This document shows positions 24,531 to 33,632 of a stretch of 43,304 nt of DNA, in pieces; within the stretch, counting starts at the first letter, position 1; each line of letters begins with the position of its first letter. The translations under genes were made by a program, and so were the position numbers. The stretch is from NCBI RefSeq assembly GCF_012911025.1, contig NZ_WUEI01000034.1, positions 1-43,304 on the forward strand, read 5' to 3'. The notes beneath the pieces were generated by a model. The model searched no databases. It saw only the letters and a program-made list of their open reading frames with translations, and was not told the DNA's origin. The DNA comes from Azoarcus sp. TTM-91. GTDB taxonomy: Bacteria; Pseudomonadota; Gammaproteobacteria; Burkholderiales; Rhodocyclaceae.

Positions 24531-25162
24531 GCATGGCGCCCGAACGCAAGCAGGCCCTGATCCGCGCCGGGGCGGCCGTTGGCCTGGCGATGCTGCTTTT
24601 CGTCGGCCTGCTGGTGGCTGAGGACGGCAAGCCCCTGGTGCCGCCGAAAGCAGTGGAAAAGCCTGCCGCAGCAGCAGCGAGTGCGCCGGCTGCCGGGAGC
24701 GAAGGGCCGGCCGCGGCGGCGCAGCCCCCGGCGATCGATGTCGAAACGCCAGCGGTGGCAGCAGTGGTGGCCGGCGCTCCTGCGGCGGCGCCGGGCGGTG
24801 CATTGCCCGAACTGGCCCCAGCGCACACGCCGCCGGCGCCGTCACCGGTGGTCGCACCAGCACCCGCGCCGGTGCCGGCCGCCGCCGTGGCGCGTGCGCC
24901 GGCGAAGCCGGCCGCGGCGCTGCCGGATGGCTTCCAGGTTCAACTGGGCGTGTTCGGCGACGCCGCCAATGCCGACGCGCTGCGCCAGGAACTGGCCCGG
25001 CGCGGCCTGCCGGCGCGGGTGGAAACCCGGGTGGTGCTCGGCCCGTACAAGGATCGCCACGCGGCGGAGGCCGCGCAGGCGGCGGTGCGCCGCGACGGCC
25101 ACGGCCCGGGCGTGATCGTGCCGCCCAAGGGCGGCGGGAACTCCGGCCGTCCGGCAAAGTAG
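24527..25162 (+). CDS. SPOR-domain membrane protein
   Basis: A 211-residue bitopic protein. A transmembrane helix (about residues 14-31, GAAVGLAMLLFVGLLVA) leads into a roughly 90-residue Ala/Pro linker and a C-terminal SPOR domain (about 134-205) with FQVQLGVFGDAANADALRQE and VVLGPYKDRHAAEAAQAAV. SPOR domains bind denuded septal peptidoglycan, so the protein is expected at the division site or pole, with the linker crossing the periplasm. It overlaps the DUF2802 gene and precedes fliW by 98 bases. The name beyond the domain is not known. Confidence 0.83.
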   Translation: MSMAPERKQALIRAGAAVGLAMLLFVGLLVAEDGKPLVPPKAVEKPAAAAASAPAAGSEGPAAAAQPPAIDVETPAVAAVVAGAPAAAPGGALPELAPAHTPPAPSPVVAPAPAPVPAAAVARAPAKPAAALPDGFQVQLGVFGDAANADALRQELARRGLPARVETRVVLGPYKDRHAAEAAQAAVRRDGHGPGVIVPPKGGGNSGRPAK

Positions 25163-25177
25163 ACGCAATTGGGAGCC

Positions 25178-25199
25178 GCCCGGCGCCGCAAGGCCGGGC
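25178..25199. terminator. Hairpin between the SPOR gene and fliW
   Basis: GCCCGGC (25178-25184) pairs with GCCGGGC (25193-25199) over an 8-base loop, 15 bases after the SPOR stop. It has no T-tract; a weak or partial terminator at most. Confidence 0.3.
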
Positions 25200-25260
25200 A
25201 TTGGGGCCGCCGCAGCTGGTGGCCGGGTTGGATGAAGCGCATCGTCGCAGGAGAACAAGG

Positions 25261-25701
25261 ATGAAGATAGAAAGCCCGGTATTCGGTACTGCGGAAATCG
25301 CCGACGACAAGGTGATCGAGTTTCCGGCGGGGCTGCCCGGCTTCGAGAGCTGCCATCGTTTCGTGGTGGTGCACGAGGCGGGCAGCGCCGCCGGTGTGTT
25401 CATGCTGCAGAGCGTGGATGAGCGCGACGTGGCCTTCTCCATCACCGGTCCGGAGCTGCTGGGCGTCACCTACGAGTTCCAGCTCAGCGACGAAGAGGTG
25501 GAATTGCTGCAGCTCAAGCGGCCGGAAGACGCGCTGGTCGCCATCATCATCCGCAAGGAAGACGCCAGCGGCTCGCCGGCCACCGCCGGCCTGCGCGCCA
25601 ACTTCATGGCGCCGCTGGTATTCAACCTCAGCGCCAGGCGCGGCCTGCAGAAGGTGATCAACCGCCTGGGCTGCGACATCGTGCTGCGCGCCCAGGGCTG
25701 A
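25261..25701 (+). CDS. fliW: Flagellar assembly factor FliW
   Basis: A 146-residue FliW. In the known system FliW binds flagellin and the RNA-binding repressor CsrA, so that flagellin synthesis follows export. Typical blocks are IEFPAGLPGFESCHRFVVV near the N-terminus, then SVDERDVAFSI and FNLSARRGLQKVI near the C-terminus. GCAGGAGAACAAGG precedes the ATG at 25261. No csrA, fliC or other flagellar gene is in the window, so its partners lie elsewhere. The upstream DUF2802 and SPOR genes run in the same direction and may be cotranscribed. Confidence 0.9.
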   Translation: MKIESPVFGTAEIADDKVIEFPAGLPGFESCHRFVVVHEAGSAAGVFMLQSVDERDVAFSITGPELLGVTYEFQLSDEEVELLQLKRPEDALVAIIIRKEDASGSPATAGLRANFMAPLVFNLSARRGLQKVINRLGCDIVLRAQG

Positions 25702-25728
25702 GGTCGGGCGCTTTCCGCAAGTCGCCTG

Positions 25729-25781
25729 GCGCGGCGGCGGGGGGCCGGCGTCAGTCGTCGTGCGCCGGGTTGCCGCCGCGC
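25729..25781. terminator. Nested bidirectional hairpin between fliW and the TPR gene
   Basis: Outer arms GCGCGGCGGC (25729-25738) and GCCGCCGCGC (25772-25781) are perfect complements; inside, CCGGCG (25745-25750) pairs with CGCCGG (25763-25768). The symmetrical structure lies exactly between convergent stop codons, so it can serve both genes. No T-tract. Confidence 0.5.
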
Positions 25782-25788
25782 GGGCTGC

Positions 25789-26124
25789 TCACTCCGGCGG
25801 CGTCTCCAGCTGCTTTTCCAGCCGGCGAGCGAACACCTTCATCTCCTTGGCCGCCTGCAGGTCGCCGCGTTGCTCGGCGACCGCGATGCCTTCGCGATAG
25901 GCCTGCAGCGCGCCGGCTGCGTCGCCGCTGGTGGCCAGGGCCTTGCCCAGGCCCTTCCAGGCGGCGGAGTAGGCCGGGTCGCGCGTCACCGCGTCGCGGA
26001 AGTAGCCGGCGGCGCGGGCCGGATCGCCGGCCAGCCAGCCATTGCCCAGCGAGAAACGCAGCATGGCGTTGTCGCGCGGGCCGTCCAGCAGTTTTTCCAG
26101 GTTGGCGATCATCTCTGGCGTCAT
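25789..26124 (-). CDS. Small tetratricopeptide-repeat protein
   Basis: A 111-residue all-helical protein. It contains about two TPR units: ARAAGYFRDAVTRDPAYSAA-WKGLGKAL and GDAAGALQAYREGIAVAEQRGD, ending with a basic/acidic helix (AAKEMKVFARRLEKQLE). No signal peptide, so it is cytosolic and probably a protein-interaction module. I chose the ATG at 26124 (MTPEMIANLEKLL) because GGGAG lies 11 bases upstream; a start at 26142 adds six residues but has no Shine-Dalgarno. It is divergent from ridA with 67 bases between. The partner is unknown. Confidence 0.75.
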   Translation of the reverse strand: MTPEMIANLEKLLDGPRDNAMLRFSLGNGWLAGDPARAAGYFRDAVTRDPAYSAAWKGLGKALATSGDAAGALQAYREGIAVAEQRGDLQAAKEMKVFARRLEKQLETPPE

Positions 26125-26191
26125 GGCCGGCTGCGCTCCCATGCAGGTTTAAAATGGCGGCTTACGCCCCTCATACGAAAAGGATGATCCC

Positions 26192-26572
26192 ATGAGCCGC
26201 AGCATCGTCTCCACCCCCAAGGCGCCCGCCGCCATCGGCACGTACTCCCAGGCGGTGAAGGCCGGCAATACGGTCTACCTGTCCGGCCAGATCGGCCTGG
26301 ACCCCGCCAGCATGCAGCTGGCCGACGGCTTCGAGGCGCAGACGGTGCAGGTGTTCGAGAACCTGCGCGCGGTGGCCGAAGCCGCCGGCGGCAGCCTGGC
26401 GGACGCGGTCAAGCTCAACATCTACCTGACCGACCTGAGCAATTTCGCCAAGGTGAACGAGATCATGGCGCGCTACTTCGCCGAGCCCTATCCGGCGCGC
26501 GCCGCGGTCGGCGTCAAGGAACTGCCCAAGGGCGCGGTGGTGGAAGCCGACGCGGTGCTGGTGCTGGGCTGA
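26192..26572 (+). CDS. ridA: RidA family enamine/imine deaminase
   Basis: A 126-residue RidA protein that hydrolyses reactive 2-aminoacrylate and similar enamines formed by PLP enzymes, protecting their cofactor. Signature blocks are [37 protein letters not shown] and, near the C-terminus, [19 protein letters not shown] with the substrate-carboxylate arginine. Length is typical. AAAGGATGATCCC precedes the ATG. A very stable hairpin follows the gene. It is divergent from the TPR gene. Confidence 0.93.
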   Translation: MSRSIVSTPKAPAAIGTYSQAVKAGNTVYLSGQIGLDPASMQLADGFEAQTVQVFENLRAVAEAAGGSLADAVKLNIYLTDLSNFAKVNEIMARYFAEPYPARAAVGVKELPKGAVVEADAVLVLG

Positions 26573-26581
26573 TCCTCGCGG

Positions 26582-26623
26582 CCGCCGCCCGCCCGTCCGC
26601 AGCGAGTGACGGGCGGGCGGCGG
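26582..26623 (+). terminator. 16-bp perfect G+C hairpin after ridA
   Basis: CCGCCGCCCGCCCGTC (26582-26597) pairs perfectly with its complement at 26608-26623 around a 10-base loop, starting 10 bases after the ridA stop. It is the longest perfect stem in the window and has no T-tract, a form often seen at gene ends in high-G+C bacteria. Confidence 0.55.
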
Positions 26624-26710
26624 ATGCGTTCCTCTCCGGCAAACCTTCCTCTTCCTCCTTCCCGCCAGCGGCACGCCTGAGGCGTCCCGCTCGAAAAGTC
26701 CGCCCGTCCT

Positions 26711-28789
26711 TTGTCCGCGTCCCCGCCTTCCACCGCCAGCTTCACGCCCGCGCCACGCGGCTGGCCTGGCGTGAACCCGCAACTGGCCGGCCGCCTGGCC
26801 AAGCTGGACATCCATGGCATGCGCGACCTGGTGCTGCACCTGCCGCTGCGCTACGAGGACGAGACGCGGGTGACCGCCATCGAGGTCGCCCGCGCCGGCT
26901 TCCCCGCCCAGGTGGAGGGCGAGGTGCTGTCCTGCGAGGTGCAACTGCGGCCGCGCCGGCAACTAGTGGCGCGCATCGCCGATGCCAGCGGCTCGCTGGT
27001 GGCGCGCTGGCTCAACTTCTACCCCTCGCAACAGAAGCAGCTGGCCGTCGGCAGCCGGGTGCGGCTGTTCGGCGAGGTGCGCGGCGGCTTCTTCGGCGAC
27101 GAGATGGTGCATCCGCGGGTCAAGCCGGTCGCTGCCGGCGAAGGCCTGCCGGAGGCGCTGACGCCGGTCTACCCGACCACCGCCGGGGTCGGCCAGGCGA
27201 CGCTGCGCAAGCTGATAGACCGCGCGCTGAAGACGGTGCCGCTGGACGACCTGCTGCCGGAGCCGATACGCCGGCAGCTGGATCTGCCCGGTTTCGCCGA
27301 GGCCATCCGCAGCCTGCACCACCCGGCGCCGGACGCGGACGCCTATTCGCTGGAGAACCGCGAGACGCCCGGCTGGCGGCGGATCAAGTTCGAGGAATTG
27401 CTGGTGCAGCAGCTGTCGCTGCGCCGCGCCTACAACGCCCGCCGTGCCCGTGGTGCCATCGCGCTGGCGCCGCAAGGCCGGCTGCCGCGGGCGCTGGTGG
27501 AGGCGCTGCCCTTCGCCCTCACCGGCGCGCAGGCGCGGGCCGGGGCGGAGATCGCCGCCGATCTGGCCTGCGCCCATCCGATGCAGCGCCTGCTGCAGGG
27601 CGACGTCGGCAGCGGCAAGACCATCGTCGCCGCACTGGCCATGCTGCAGGCGGCGGAGAACGGCTGGCAGTCGGTGCTGATGGCGCCTACCGAGATCCTC
27701 GCCGAGCAGCACTACCGCAAGCTCGCCGCCTGGCTGGCGCCGCTGGGGCTGGAGGTGGCCTGGCTGTCCGGCAGCCGCAAGAAGCGCGAGCGCGAGGCCG
27801 AGCTGGAGCGCTTGAAGAGCGGTGAGCTGCTGCTGGCGGTCGGCACCCATGCACTGATCGAAGACCCGGTGACGCTGCCGCGGCTGGCGCTGGCGGTGGT
27901 GGACGAGCAGCACCGCTTCGGCGTGCGCCAGCGCCTGGCGCTGCGCGACAAGGGCGAGCATGGCCAGCATCCGCACATGCTGATGATGTCGGCCACGCCC
28001 ATCCCGCGCACGCTGGCGATGACCCACTACGCCGACCTCGACGTCTCGGTGCTGGACGAGCTGCCGCCGGGGCGCACGCCCATCCTCACCAAGCTGGTGT
28101 CCGAGGCTCGCCGCGAGGAGGTGGTGGAGCGGGTGCGCGCCGCCTGCCAGGGCGGGCGGCAGGCCTACTGGGTGTGCCCGCTGATCGAGGAATCCGAAGC
28201 GCTGCAGCTGAAGACCGCGGTGGAAACCTACGAGGCGCTGGCGGAGGCGCTGCCGGAGCTGAAGGTGGGCCTGGTGCATGGCCGTCTCAAGCCGGCGGAG
28301 AAGTCCGCCACCATGGCGGCGTTTTCCGCCGGCGAGCTGCAGGTGCTGGTCGCCACCACGGTGATCGAGGTCGGGGTGGACGTGCCCAACGCCAGCCTGA
28401 TGGTGATAGAGCACGCCGAGCGCTTCGGCCTCGCCCAGCTGCATCAGCTGCGCGGCCGCGTCGGCCGCGGTACCGCCGAATCGGTGTGCATCCTGATTTA
28501 CGCCCAGCCGCTGTCGGAAACCGGCCGCGCGCGGCTGAAGGTGATCTACGAGCACACCGACGGCTTCGCCATCGCCCGCGAGGATCTGCGCATCCGCGGC
28601 CCCGGCGAATTCGTCGGCGCCCGCCAGAGCGGCCTGCCGCTGCTGCGCTACGCCGACCTGGAGCGCGACGCCGAGCTGATCGAGGCCGCGCGCGAACTGG
28701 CCGAACGCCTGCTCACCGAGTCGCCCGCCGTGGCCGACCGCCTGATGGCGCGCTGGCTGGGCGGCCGCGAGGCGCTGCTGCGCGCCTGA
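26711..28789 (+). CDS. recG: ATP-dependent DNA helicase RecG
   Basis: A 692-residue helicase that reverses stalled replication forks and branch-migrates Holliday junctions. Order: N-terminal wedge domain (about 1-220), then helicase motor with motif I GDVGSGKT (297-304), motif Ia APTEILAEQH, motif II DEQH (398-401), motif III MSATPIPRTLA, and in the second lobe TTVIEVGVDVPNA and QLRGRVGRG. The C-terminal part has GPGEFVGARQSG, the RecG-specific hook. Length equals E. coli RecG (693). The start at 26711 is TTG, without a strong ribosome site; a downstream GTG near 26771 is an alternative that would remove the poorly conserved first 20 residues. Confidence 0.94.
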   Translation: MSASPPSTASFTPAPRGWPGVNPQLAGRLAKLDIHGMRDLVLHLPLRYEDETRVTAIEVARAGFPAQVEGEVLSCEVQLRPRRQLVARIADASGSLVARWLNFYPSQQKQLAVGSRVRLFGEVRGGFFGDEMVHPRVKPVAAGEGLPEALTPVYPTTAGVGQATLRKLIDRALKTVPLDDLLPEPIRRQLDLPGFAEAIRSLHHPAPDADAYSLENRETPGWRRIKFEELLVQQLSLRRAYNARRARGAIALAPQGRLPRALVEALPFALTGAQARAGAEIAADLACAHPMQRLLQGDVGSGKTIVAALAMLQAAENGWQSVLMAPTEILAEQHYRKLAAWLAPLGLEVAWLSGSRKKREREAELERLKSGELLLAVGTHALIEDPVTLPRLALAVVDEQHRFGVRQRLALRDKGEHGQHPHMLMMSATPIPRTLAMTHYADLDVSVLDELPPGRTPILTKLVSEARREEVVERVRAACQGGRQAYWVCPLIEESEALQLKTAVETYEALAEALPELKVGLVHGRLKPAEKSATMAAFSAGELQVLVATTVIEVGVDVPNASLMVIEHAERFGLAQLHQLRGRVGRGTAESVCILIYAQPLSETGRARLKVIYEHTDGFAIAREDLRIRGPGEFVGARQSGLPLLRYADLERDAELIEAARELAERLLTESPAVADRLMARWLGGREALLRA

Positions 28790-28814
28790 GCGGGGCCGGT
28801 GCTGCCACCCACGG

Positions 28815-28859
28815 CCGGCACGCCCGGCGCTGACCCCGTGCCGGTGCGCGCGGTATCAT
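28815..28859 (+). promoter_or_regulatory. Hairpin and weak promoter between recG and ubiA
   Basis: CCGGCAC (28815-28821) and GTGCCGG (28838-28844) form a 7-bp stem. Overlapping it, CTGACC (28830-28835) and TATCAT (28854-28859), 18 bases apart, resemble a sigma-70 promoter with start near 28866, before the ubiA ATG at 28891. Both calls are weak. Confidence 0.3.
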
Positions 28860-28890
28860 CCGGCCCGCGCCTTCCCGGACCCCCCGCCCC

Positions 28891-29763
28891 ATGATGCTCG
28901 CCGAACGCCTTCCCCACTACGCACGCCTGATGCGGCTGGACAAGCCGATCGGCACGCTGCTGCTGCTGTGGCCCACGCTGTGGGCGCTGTGGATCGCCGC
29001 CGACGGCGTGCCGCCGCTGCACATCCTGCTGATCTTCGCCCTCGGCACGCTGCTGATGCGCTCCGCCGGTTGCGTCATCAACGACTACGCCGACCGCGAT
29101 TTCGACGGCCATGTGGAGCGCACCCGCAACCGGCCGCTCGCCACCGGCGCGGTCAGCGGCCGCGAGGCGCTGTGGCTGGCGGCGGCGCTGGCGCTGGTCT
29201 CCTTCCTGCTGATCCTGCCGCTGGACGCGGCGGTGATCTGGCTGTCGCTGCCGGCGCTGTTCCTCGCCGCCAGCTATCCCTTCACCAAGCGCTTCCTCGC
29301 CATTCCGCAGGCCTACCTCGGCATCGCCTTCGGCTTCGGCATCCCGATGGGCTTCGCCGCCATCCAGGGCACGGTGCCGGCGGTGGGCTGGGCGATGCTG
29401 CTGGCCAACATCTTCTGGGCGGTGGCCTACGACACCGAATACGCCATGGTCGACCGCAACGACGACCTCAAGATTGGCATCAAGACCTCGGCCATCACCT
29501 TCGGCCGCTTCGACGTCGCCGCGGTGATGCTGTGCTATGCCGCCGCTCTCGCCATCCTCGCCGCCATCGGCGTGGCGGTGGCGCGCGGCCCGGCCTACTT
29601 CCTCGGCCTCGCCGGCGCCGCCGGCATCGCCCTCTATCACTACCGCCTGATCCGTGGGCGCGAGCGCATGGCCTGCTTCAAGGCCTTCCGCCACAACAAC
29701 TGGCTGGGCGGCGCTATCTTCCTCGGCCTGCTGGTGGACGACCTGCTGCGCCGCCTCGGCTGA
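28891..29763 (+). CDS. ubiA: 4-hydroxybenzoate octaprenyltransferase UbiA
   Basis: A 290-residue integral membrane prenyltransferase that attaches the polyprenyl chain to 4-hydroxybenzoate in ubiquinone synthesis. Two aspartate-rich motifs bind magnesium-diphosphate: NDYADRDFD (64-72) and [12 protein letters not shown] (181-192). About eight hydrophobic helices and the opening [20 protein letters not shown] are typical of UbiA. A second ATG follows at the next codon. pyrF and ubiD follow on the same strand; UbiD acts on the UbiA product, so the context fits. Confidence 0.95.
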   Translation: MMLAERLPHYARLMRLDKPIGTLLLLWPTLWALWIAADGVPPLHILLIFALGTLLMRSAGCVINDYADRDFDGHVERTRNRPLATGAVSGREALWLAAALALVSFLLILPLDAAVIWLSLPALFLAASYPFTKRFLAIPQAYLGIAFGFGIPMGFAAIQGTVPAVGWAMLLANIFWAVAYDTEYAMVDRNDDLKIGIKTSAITFGRFDVAAVMLCYAAALAILAAIGVAVARGPAYFLGLAGAAGIALYHYRLIRGRERMACFKAFRHNNWLGGAIFLGLLVDDLLRRLG

Positions 29764-29802
29764 ACCCGCCGGGCGCCGCGCCCGGCCCACAAGGACTCCC
29801 AC

Positions 29803-30633
29803 ATGCATTTCATGACCGCCCTCGCCGACGCCTGGCGCCAGCACGACAGCCTGCTCTGCGTCGGGCTGGACCCCGATCCGGCCCGATTTCCCGCCCACCT
29901 CAAGGGCCGGCCGGACGCGATCTTCGAATTCTGCGCCGGCATCGTGGATGCCACCGCCGACCTCGCCTGCTGCTTCAAGCCGCAGATCGCCTACTTCGCC
30001 GCCCAGCGCGCCGAGGCGCAGCTGGAAGCGCTGATTGACCACATCCACGACCGTCATCCGACGGTGCCGGTGATCCTGGATGCCAAGCGCGGCGACATCG
30101 GCAGCACCGCCGAGCAGTACGCCATCGAAGCCTTCGAGCGCTACCGGGCGGATGCCATCACCCTCAGCCCTTACATGGGCCGCGACTCGGTCGAGCCCTA
30201 CTTTGCCTATCCCGACAAGGGTGTGATCCTGCTGTGCCGCACCTCCAACGCCGGCGGCTCGGACCTGCAGTTCCTCAACGTCGCCGGTGGTGCCGGGGAG
30301 GAACGCCTGTTCGAACGCGTCGCCCGGCTGGTGGCGGAGGAATGGAACGCCAGCGGCAACTGCGCGCTGGTGGTGGGCGCCACCTTCCCGACCGAGATCG
30401 CCCGGGTGCGCGAGCTGACCGGCGACATGCCGCTGCTGGTGCCCGGCATAGGCGCGCAGGGCGGCGACATCGAAGCCACGGTGAAGGCCGGCCGCAGCGC
30501 CGCCGGCACCGGGCTGATGATCAGCTCCTCCCGCGCCATCCTCTACGCCAGCCAGGGCGAGGACTACGCCGAGGCCGCCCGCCGCGCCGCGCTCGCCACC
30601 CGCGACGCCATCAACGCTCATCGCCAGGGCTGA
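29803..30633 (+). CDS. pyrF: Orotidine 5'-phosphate decarboxylase, type 2
   Basis: A 276-residue TIM-barrel enzyme that makes UMP from OMP in pyrimidine synthesis. The catalytic block is [14 protein letters not shown] with K95, and the phosphate end is [25 protein letters not shown] near the N-terminus and the length above 270 residues indicate the subfamily 2 enzyme found in many betaproteobacteria rather than the 230-residue E. coli type. The gene lies 39 bases after ubiA and 8 bases before ubiD, so it is probably cotranscribed with both although its pathway differs. Confidence 0.94.
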   Translation: MHFMTALADAWRQHDSLLCVGLDPDPARFPAHLKGRPDAIFEFCAGIVDATADLACCFKPQIAYFAAQRAEAQLEALIDHIHDRHPTVPVILDAKRGDIGSTAEQYAIEAFERYRADAITLSPYMGRDSVEPYFAYPDKGVILLCRTSNAGGSDLQFLNVAGGAGEERLFERVARLVAEEWNASGNCALVVGATFPTEIARVRELTGDMPLLVPGIGAQGGDIEATVKAGRSAAGTGLMISSSRAILYASQGEDYAEAARRAALATRDAINAHRQG

Positions 30634-30641
30634 GACGCGCC

Positions 30642-32135
30642 ATGAAATACCAGGACCTGCGCGACTTCGTCGCCAAGCTCGAAGCCCGCGGCGAGCTCAA
30701 GCGTATCCGCGTGCCGGTGGACACCCACCTGGAGATGACCGAGATCGCCGACCGCGTGCTGCGCGCCGGCGGCCCGGCGCTGCTGTTCGAAAAGCCCACC
30801 ACCCGCGGCGTGCCGCAGGCCATCCCGGTGCTGGCCAATCTGTTCGGCACCCCACAGCGGGTGCTCTACGGCATGGGGGAGGACGTGGGCGAGGGCGGCG
30901 ACTGGCGCGAGCCGCTGCGCGAGGTCGGCCGCCTGCTCGCCTTCCTCAAGGAGCCGGAGCCGCCCAAGGGCCTGAAGGACGCCTGGGAGAAGTGGCCGGT
31001 GCTCAAGCAGGTGCTCAACATGGCGCCCAGGGAAACCCGCAACGCGCCCTGCCAGGAGCAGGTGTGGGAGGGCGACGAAGTGGATCTCGGCCGCCTGCCC
31101 ATCCAGCACTGCTGGCCGGGTGACGCCGCGCCGCTGATCACCTGGGGCCTGGTGGTGACGCGCGGCCCGCACAAGAAGCGCCAGAACTTGGGCATCTACC
31201 GCCAGCAGGTGCTGGGGCGCAACCGGGTGATCATGCGCTGGCTGGCGCACCGCGGCGGCGCGCTGGATTTCCGCGAACACCAGCAGGCCAAGCCCGGCCA
31301 GCCCTTCCCGGTGGCGGTGGTGCTGGGCTGCGACCCGGCGACCATCCTGGCAGCGGTGACGCCGGTGCCCGACACCATCTCCGAATACCAGTTCGCCGGC
31401 CTGCTGCGTGGTGCCAAGACCGAGCTGACGCAGTGCCTGGGCTCCGACCTGCAGGTTCCGGCCAGCGCCGAGATCGTGCTGGAAGGCGTGATCCACCCGG
31501 ACGACACCGCGCCCGAAGGCCCCTACGGCGACCACACCGGCTACTACAACGAAGTGTCCGAGTTCCCGGTGTTCACCGTGGAGCGCGTCACCCTGCGCCG
31601 CGACCCCATCTACCACTCCACCTACACCGGCAAGCCGCCCGACGAGCCGGCGATGCTGGGGCTGGCGCTGAACGAGGTCTTCGTGCCGCTGCTGCGCAAG
31701 CAGTTCCCGGAGATCACCGACTTCTACCTGCCGCCGGAAGGCTGTTCCTACCGCCTCGCCGTGGTGAGCATGAAGAAGCAGTACCCCGGCCACGCCAAGC
31801 GGGTGATGTTCGGCATCTGGAGCTTCCTGCGGCAGTTCATGTACACCAAGTTCATCATCGTGGTGGACGACGATGTGGACATCCGCGACTGGAAGGAGGT
31901 GATCTGGGCGCTGACCACCCGGGTGGACGCCACCCGCGACACCACGCTGGTGGACAACACGCCCATCGACTACCTGGACTTCGCCAGCCCGGTCGCCGGC
32001 CTGGGCTCCAAGATGGGCATAGACGCGACCAACAAGTGGCCTGGCGAAACCAGCCGCGAGTGGGGCACGCCCATCGTCATGGACGCCGAAGTGAAGGCCA
32101 GGGTGGATGCGATGTGGGGCGAGCTGGGCTTGTGA
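30642..32135 (+). CDS. ubiD: 3-octaprenyl-4-hydroxybenzoate carboxy-lyase UbiD
   Basis: A 497-residue prenylated-FMN decarboxylase, exactly the length of E. coli UbiD. It removes the carboxyl group from the UbiA product. Recognisable blocks: the N-terminal [19 protein letters not shown], the cofactor region [20 protein letters not shown] and [18 protein letters not shown], the acidic active-site block [15 protein letters not shown], and [15 protein letters not shown]. The cofactor is made by UbiX, which is not in the window. The ATG at 30642 begins with the family N-terminus. Confidence 0.95.
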   Translation: MKYQDLRDFVAKLEARGELKRIRVPVDTHLEMTEIADRVLRAGGPALLFEKPTTRGVPQAIPVLANLFGTPQRVLYGMGEDVGEGGDWREPLREVGRLLAFLKEPEPPKGLKDAWEKWPVLKQVLNMAPRETRNAPCQEQVWEGDEVDLGRLPIQHCWPGDAAPLITWGLVVTRGPHKKRQNLGIYRQQVLGRNRVIMRWLAHRGGALDFREHQQAKPGQPFPVAVVLGCDPATILAAVTPVPDTISEYQFAGLLRGAKTELTQCLGSDLQVPASAEIVLEGVIHPDDTAPEGPYGDHTGYYNEVSEFPVFTVERVTLRRDPIYHSTYTGKPPDEPAMLGLALNEVFVPLLRKQFPEITDFYLPPEGCSYRLAVVSMKKQYPGHAKRVMFGIWSFLRQFMYTKFIIVVDDDVDIRDWKEVIWALTTRVDATRDTTLVDNTPIDYLDFASPVAGLGSKMGIDATNKWPGETSREWGTPIVMDAEVKARVDAMWGELGL

Positions 32136-32236
32136 TCCGCGGGGCCGCCCAGATGTAGATGGGGCGGCGCCGGCCTGAACCCTGGCGCCGCCGGCAACTC
32201 TGACCGGTATTCCCCTGCCTGCACTGGAGCCCCTGG

Positions 32237-32647
32237 ATGTCCCAGCCCGACTACTCCGTTGTCACCGGCGCCCCCGGCGACAAGCTGCTCACGCTGACCC
32301 ACCTCATCTACGCCCTGCATGCCTTCGCGCTGTTCACTGCGGTGGTCGGCTCGACCACCATCGTCTTCGGCTTCGTCGCCAGCCTGCCCTCCATCGTTGC
32401 CGTTATCCTCAACTACTGGAAGCGCGGCGAGGTGCGCGGCACCTGGCTGGAAAGCCACTTCCGCTGGCAGATCCGCACCTTCTGGTTCGCGCTGCTGTGG
32501 ATCGTGGTATCGGTGCTGTTCTTCATCACCATCATCGGTCTGCCTTTCGCCCTGCTGCTGATGGGGGTGGCCGGCCTGTGGGTGCTCTACCGGGTGGTGC
32601 GCGGCTGGTGGACCCTGGGCGGCCGGCGCAGCCTGCCGATGGACTGA
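32237..32647 (+). CDS. DUF4870-like small membrane protein
   Basis: A 136-residue membrane protein. A first hydrophobic segment (about 18-60) follows LLTLTHLIYALHAFALFTAV, then YWKRGEVRGTWLESHFRWQI, then two tightly packed helices (about 81-118). The motif of a charged SHFRWQIRTFW stretch between helices is typical of the DUF4870/Tic20-like group, whose function is unknown. No neighbour explains it; ubiD ends 101 bases upstream and sfsA begins 162 bases downstream on the same strand. Confidence 0.78.
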   Translation: MSQPDYSVVTGAPGDKLLTLTHLIYALHAFALFTAVVGSTTIVFGFVASLPSIVAVILNYWKRGEVRGTWLESHFRWQIRTFWFALLWIVVSVLFFITIIGLPFALLLMGVAGLWVLYRVVRGWWTLGGRRSLPMD

Positions 32648-32809
32648 GGCGATGCGGCGGCCCTTGCTCACGCCGGCCGGCGCTGTTTGGTTTCCGCCGT
32701 CGGTTTGCCTGCGTGCGGCTCGTTCGTCCCCCCTCGTTGATGCCAGGGCCGTCGAGGTCTGGCCCGTCGCCGGGCCTTTGACGCGCGGCGGCTGCGCCGG
32801 AGCCGCCGC

Positions 32810-33514
32810 ATGAAACTCCCGCCGCTGGTCGAAGGCCGGCTGCTGCGGCGCTACCAGCGCTTCTTCGCCGAGATCGAACTGGCGGATGGCCGCCGCGTCG
32901 TCGCCCATTGCCCCAACACCGGCTCCATGACCGGCTGTGCGCAGATCGGTGCGCAGGTGTGGCTGTCGGCGGCATCGAATCCGCTGCGCAAGCTGGCCTG
33001 GACCTGGGAACTGGTGGAGGCGCGGCCCACCGTGCTGGTGGGCGTGCACACCGGCCGCATCAACGCGCTGGCGCGGGAGGCAATCGATGCCGGCTTGCTG
33101 CCCGGCCTCGCCGGCTACCAGCGCTGCCGCGCCGAGGTGCGCTACGGCGTGGCCAGCCGCATCGACTGGCTGCTGGAGTCAGATGGCTGGCCGCCGATCT
33201 ATGTGGAGGTGAAGAGCGTGACCGCGGTGGGCGAGGACGGCATCGGCTTCTTCCCGGACGCAGTGACCAGCCGCGGCGCCCGCCATCTGGCCGAGCTGTC
33301 GGCGATGGCGGCAGCCGGCGCCCGCGCGGTGCTGCTGTTCTGCGCGCCGCGCGCCGACCTGGTGGCGGTGCGGCCGGCGGATGAGATCGACCCGGCCTAC
33401 GGCCGCGCGCTGCGTGCCGCGCTGGCGGCGGGTGTGGAGGTGCTGGCGGTGTCGGCCCAGGCCAGTCCGGAAGCGCTGACGCCGTTGCATGCGCTGCCGG
33501 TGCGGGTGAGCTGA
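32810..33514 (+). CDS. sfsA: Sugar fermentation stimulation protein SfsA
   Basis: A 234-residue SfsA. The protein has an N-terminal OB-like part (LRRYQRFFAEIELADGRRVV, AHCPNTGSMTG) and a nuclease-like fold with IDWLLES, YVEVKSVT and FPDAVTSRGARHLAELSAM. The E-V-K spacing resembles PD-(D/E)xK nucleases, and DNA binding has been reported for the family, but the physiological role is unclear. The family N-terminus KLPPLVEGRLLRRYQRFF supports the ATG at 32810. dacB converges on it. Confidence 0.92.
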   Translation: MKLPPLVEGRLLRRYQRFFAEIELADGRRVVAHCPNTGSMTGCAQIGAQVWLSAASNPLRKLAWTWELVEARPTVLVGVHTGRINALAREAIDAGLLPGLAGYQRCRAEVRYGVASRIDWLLESDGWPPIYVEVKSVTAVGEDGIGFFPDAVTSRGARHLAELSAMAAAGARAVLLFCAPRADLVAVRPADEIDPAYGRALRAALAAGVEVLAVSAQASPEALTPLHALPVRVS

Positions 33515-33632
33515 GGGGAGGGAACGCACTTCGCTGGAAGGAGAGGCCGATGCGCCATCCTGCCTGACCGCATCGGAGGGGATGCGGCCTCGGCGCGGGT
33601 AGCGGCGCCCGGCCACCGGATCGTTCAAACCT

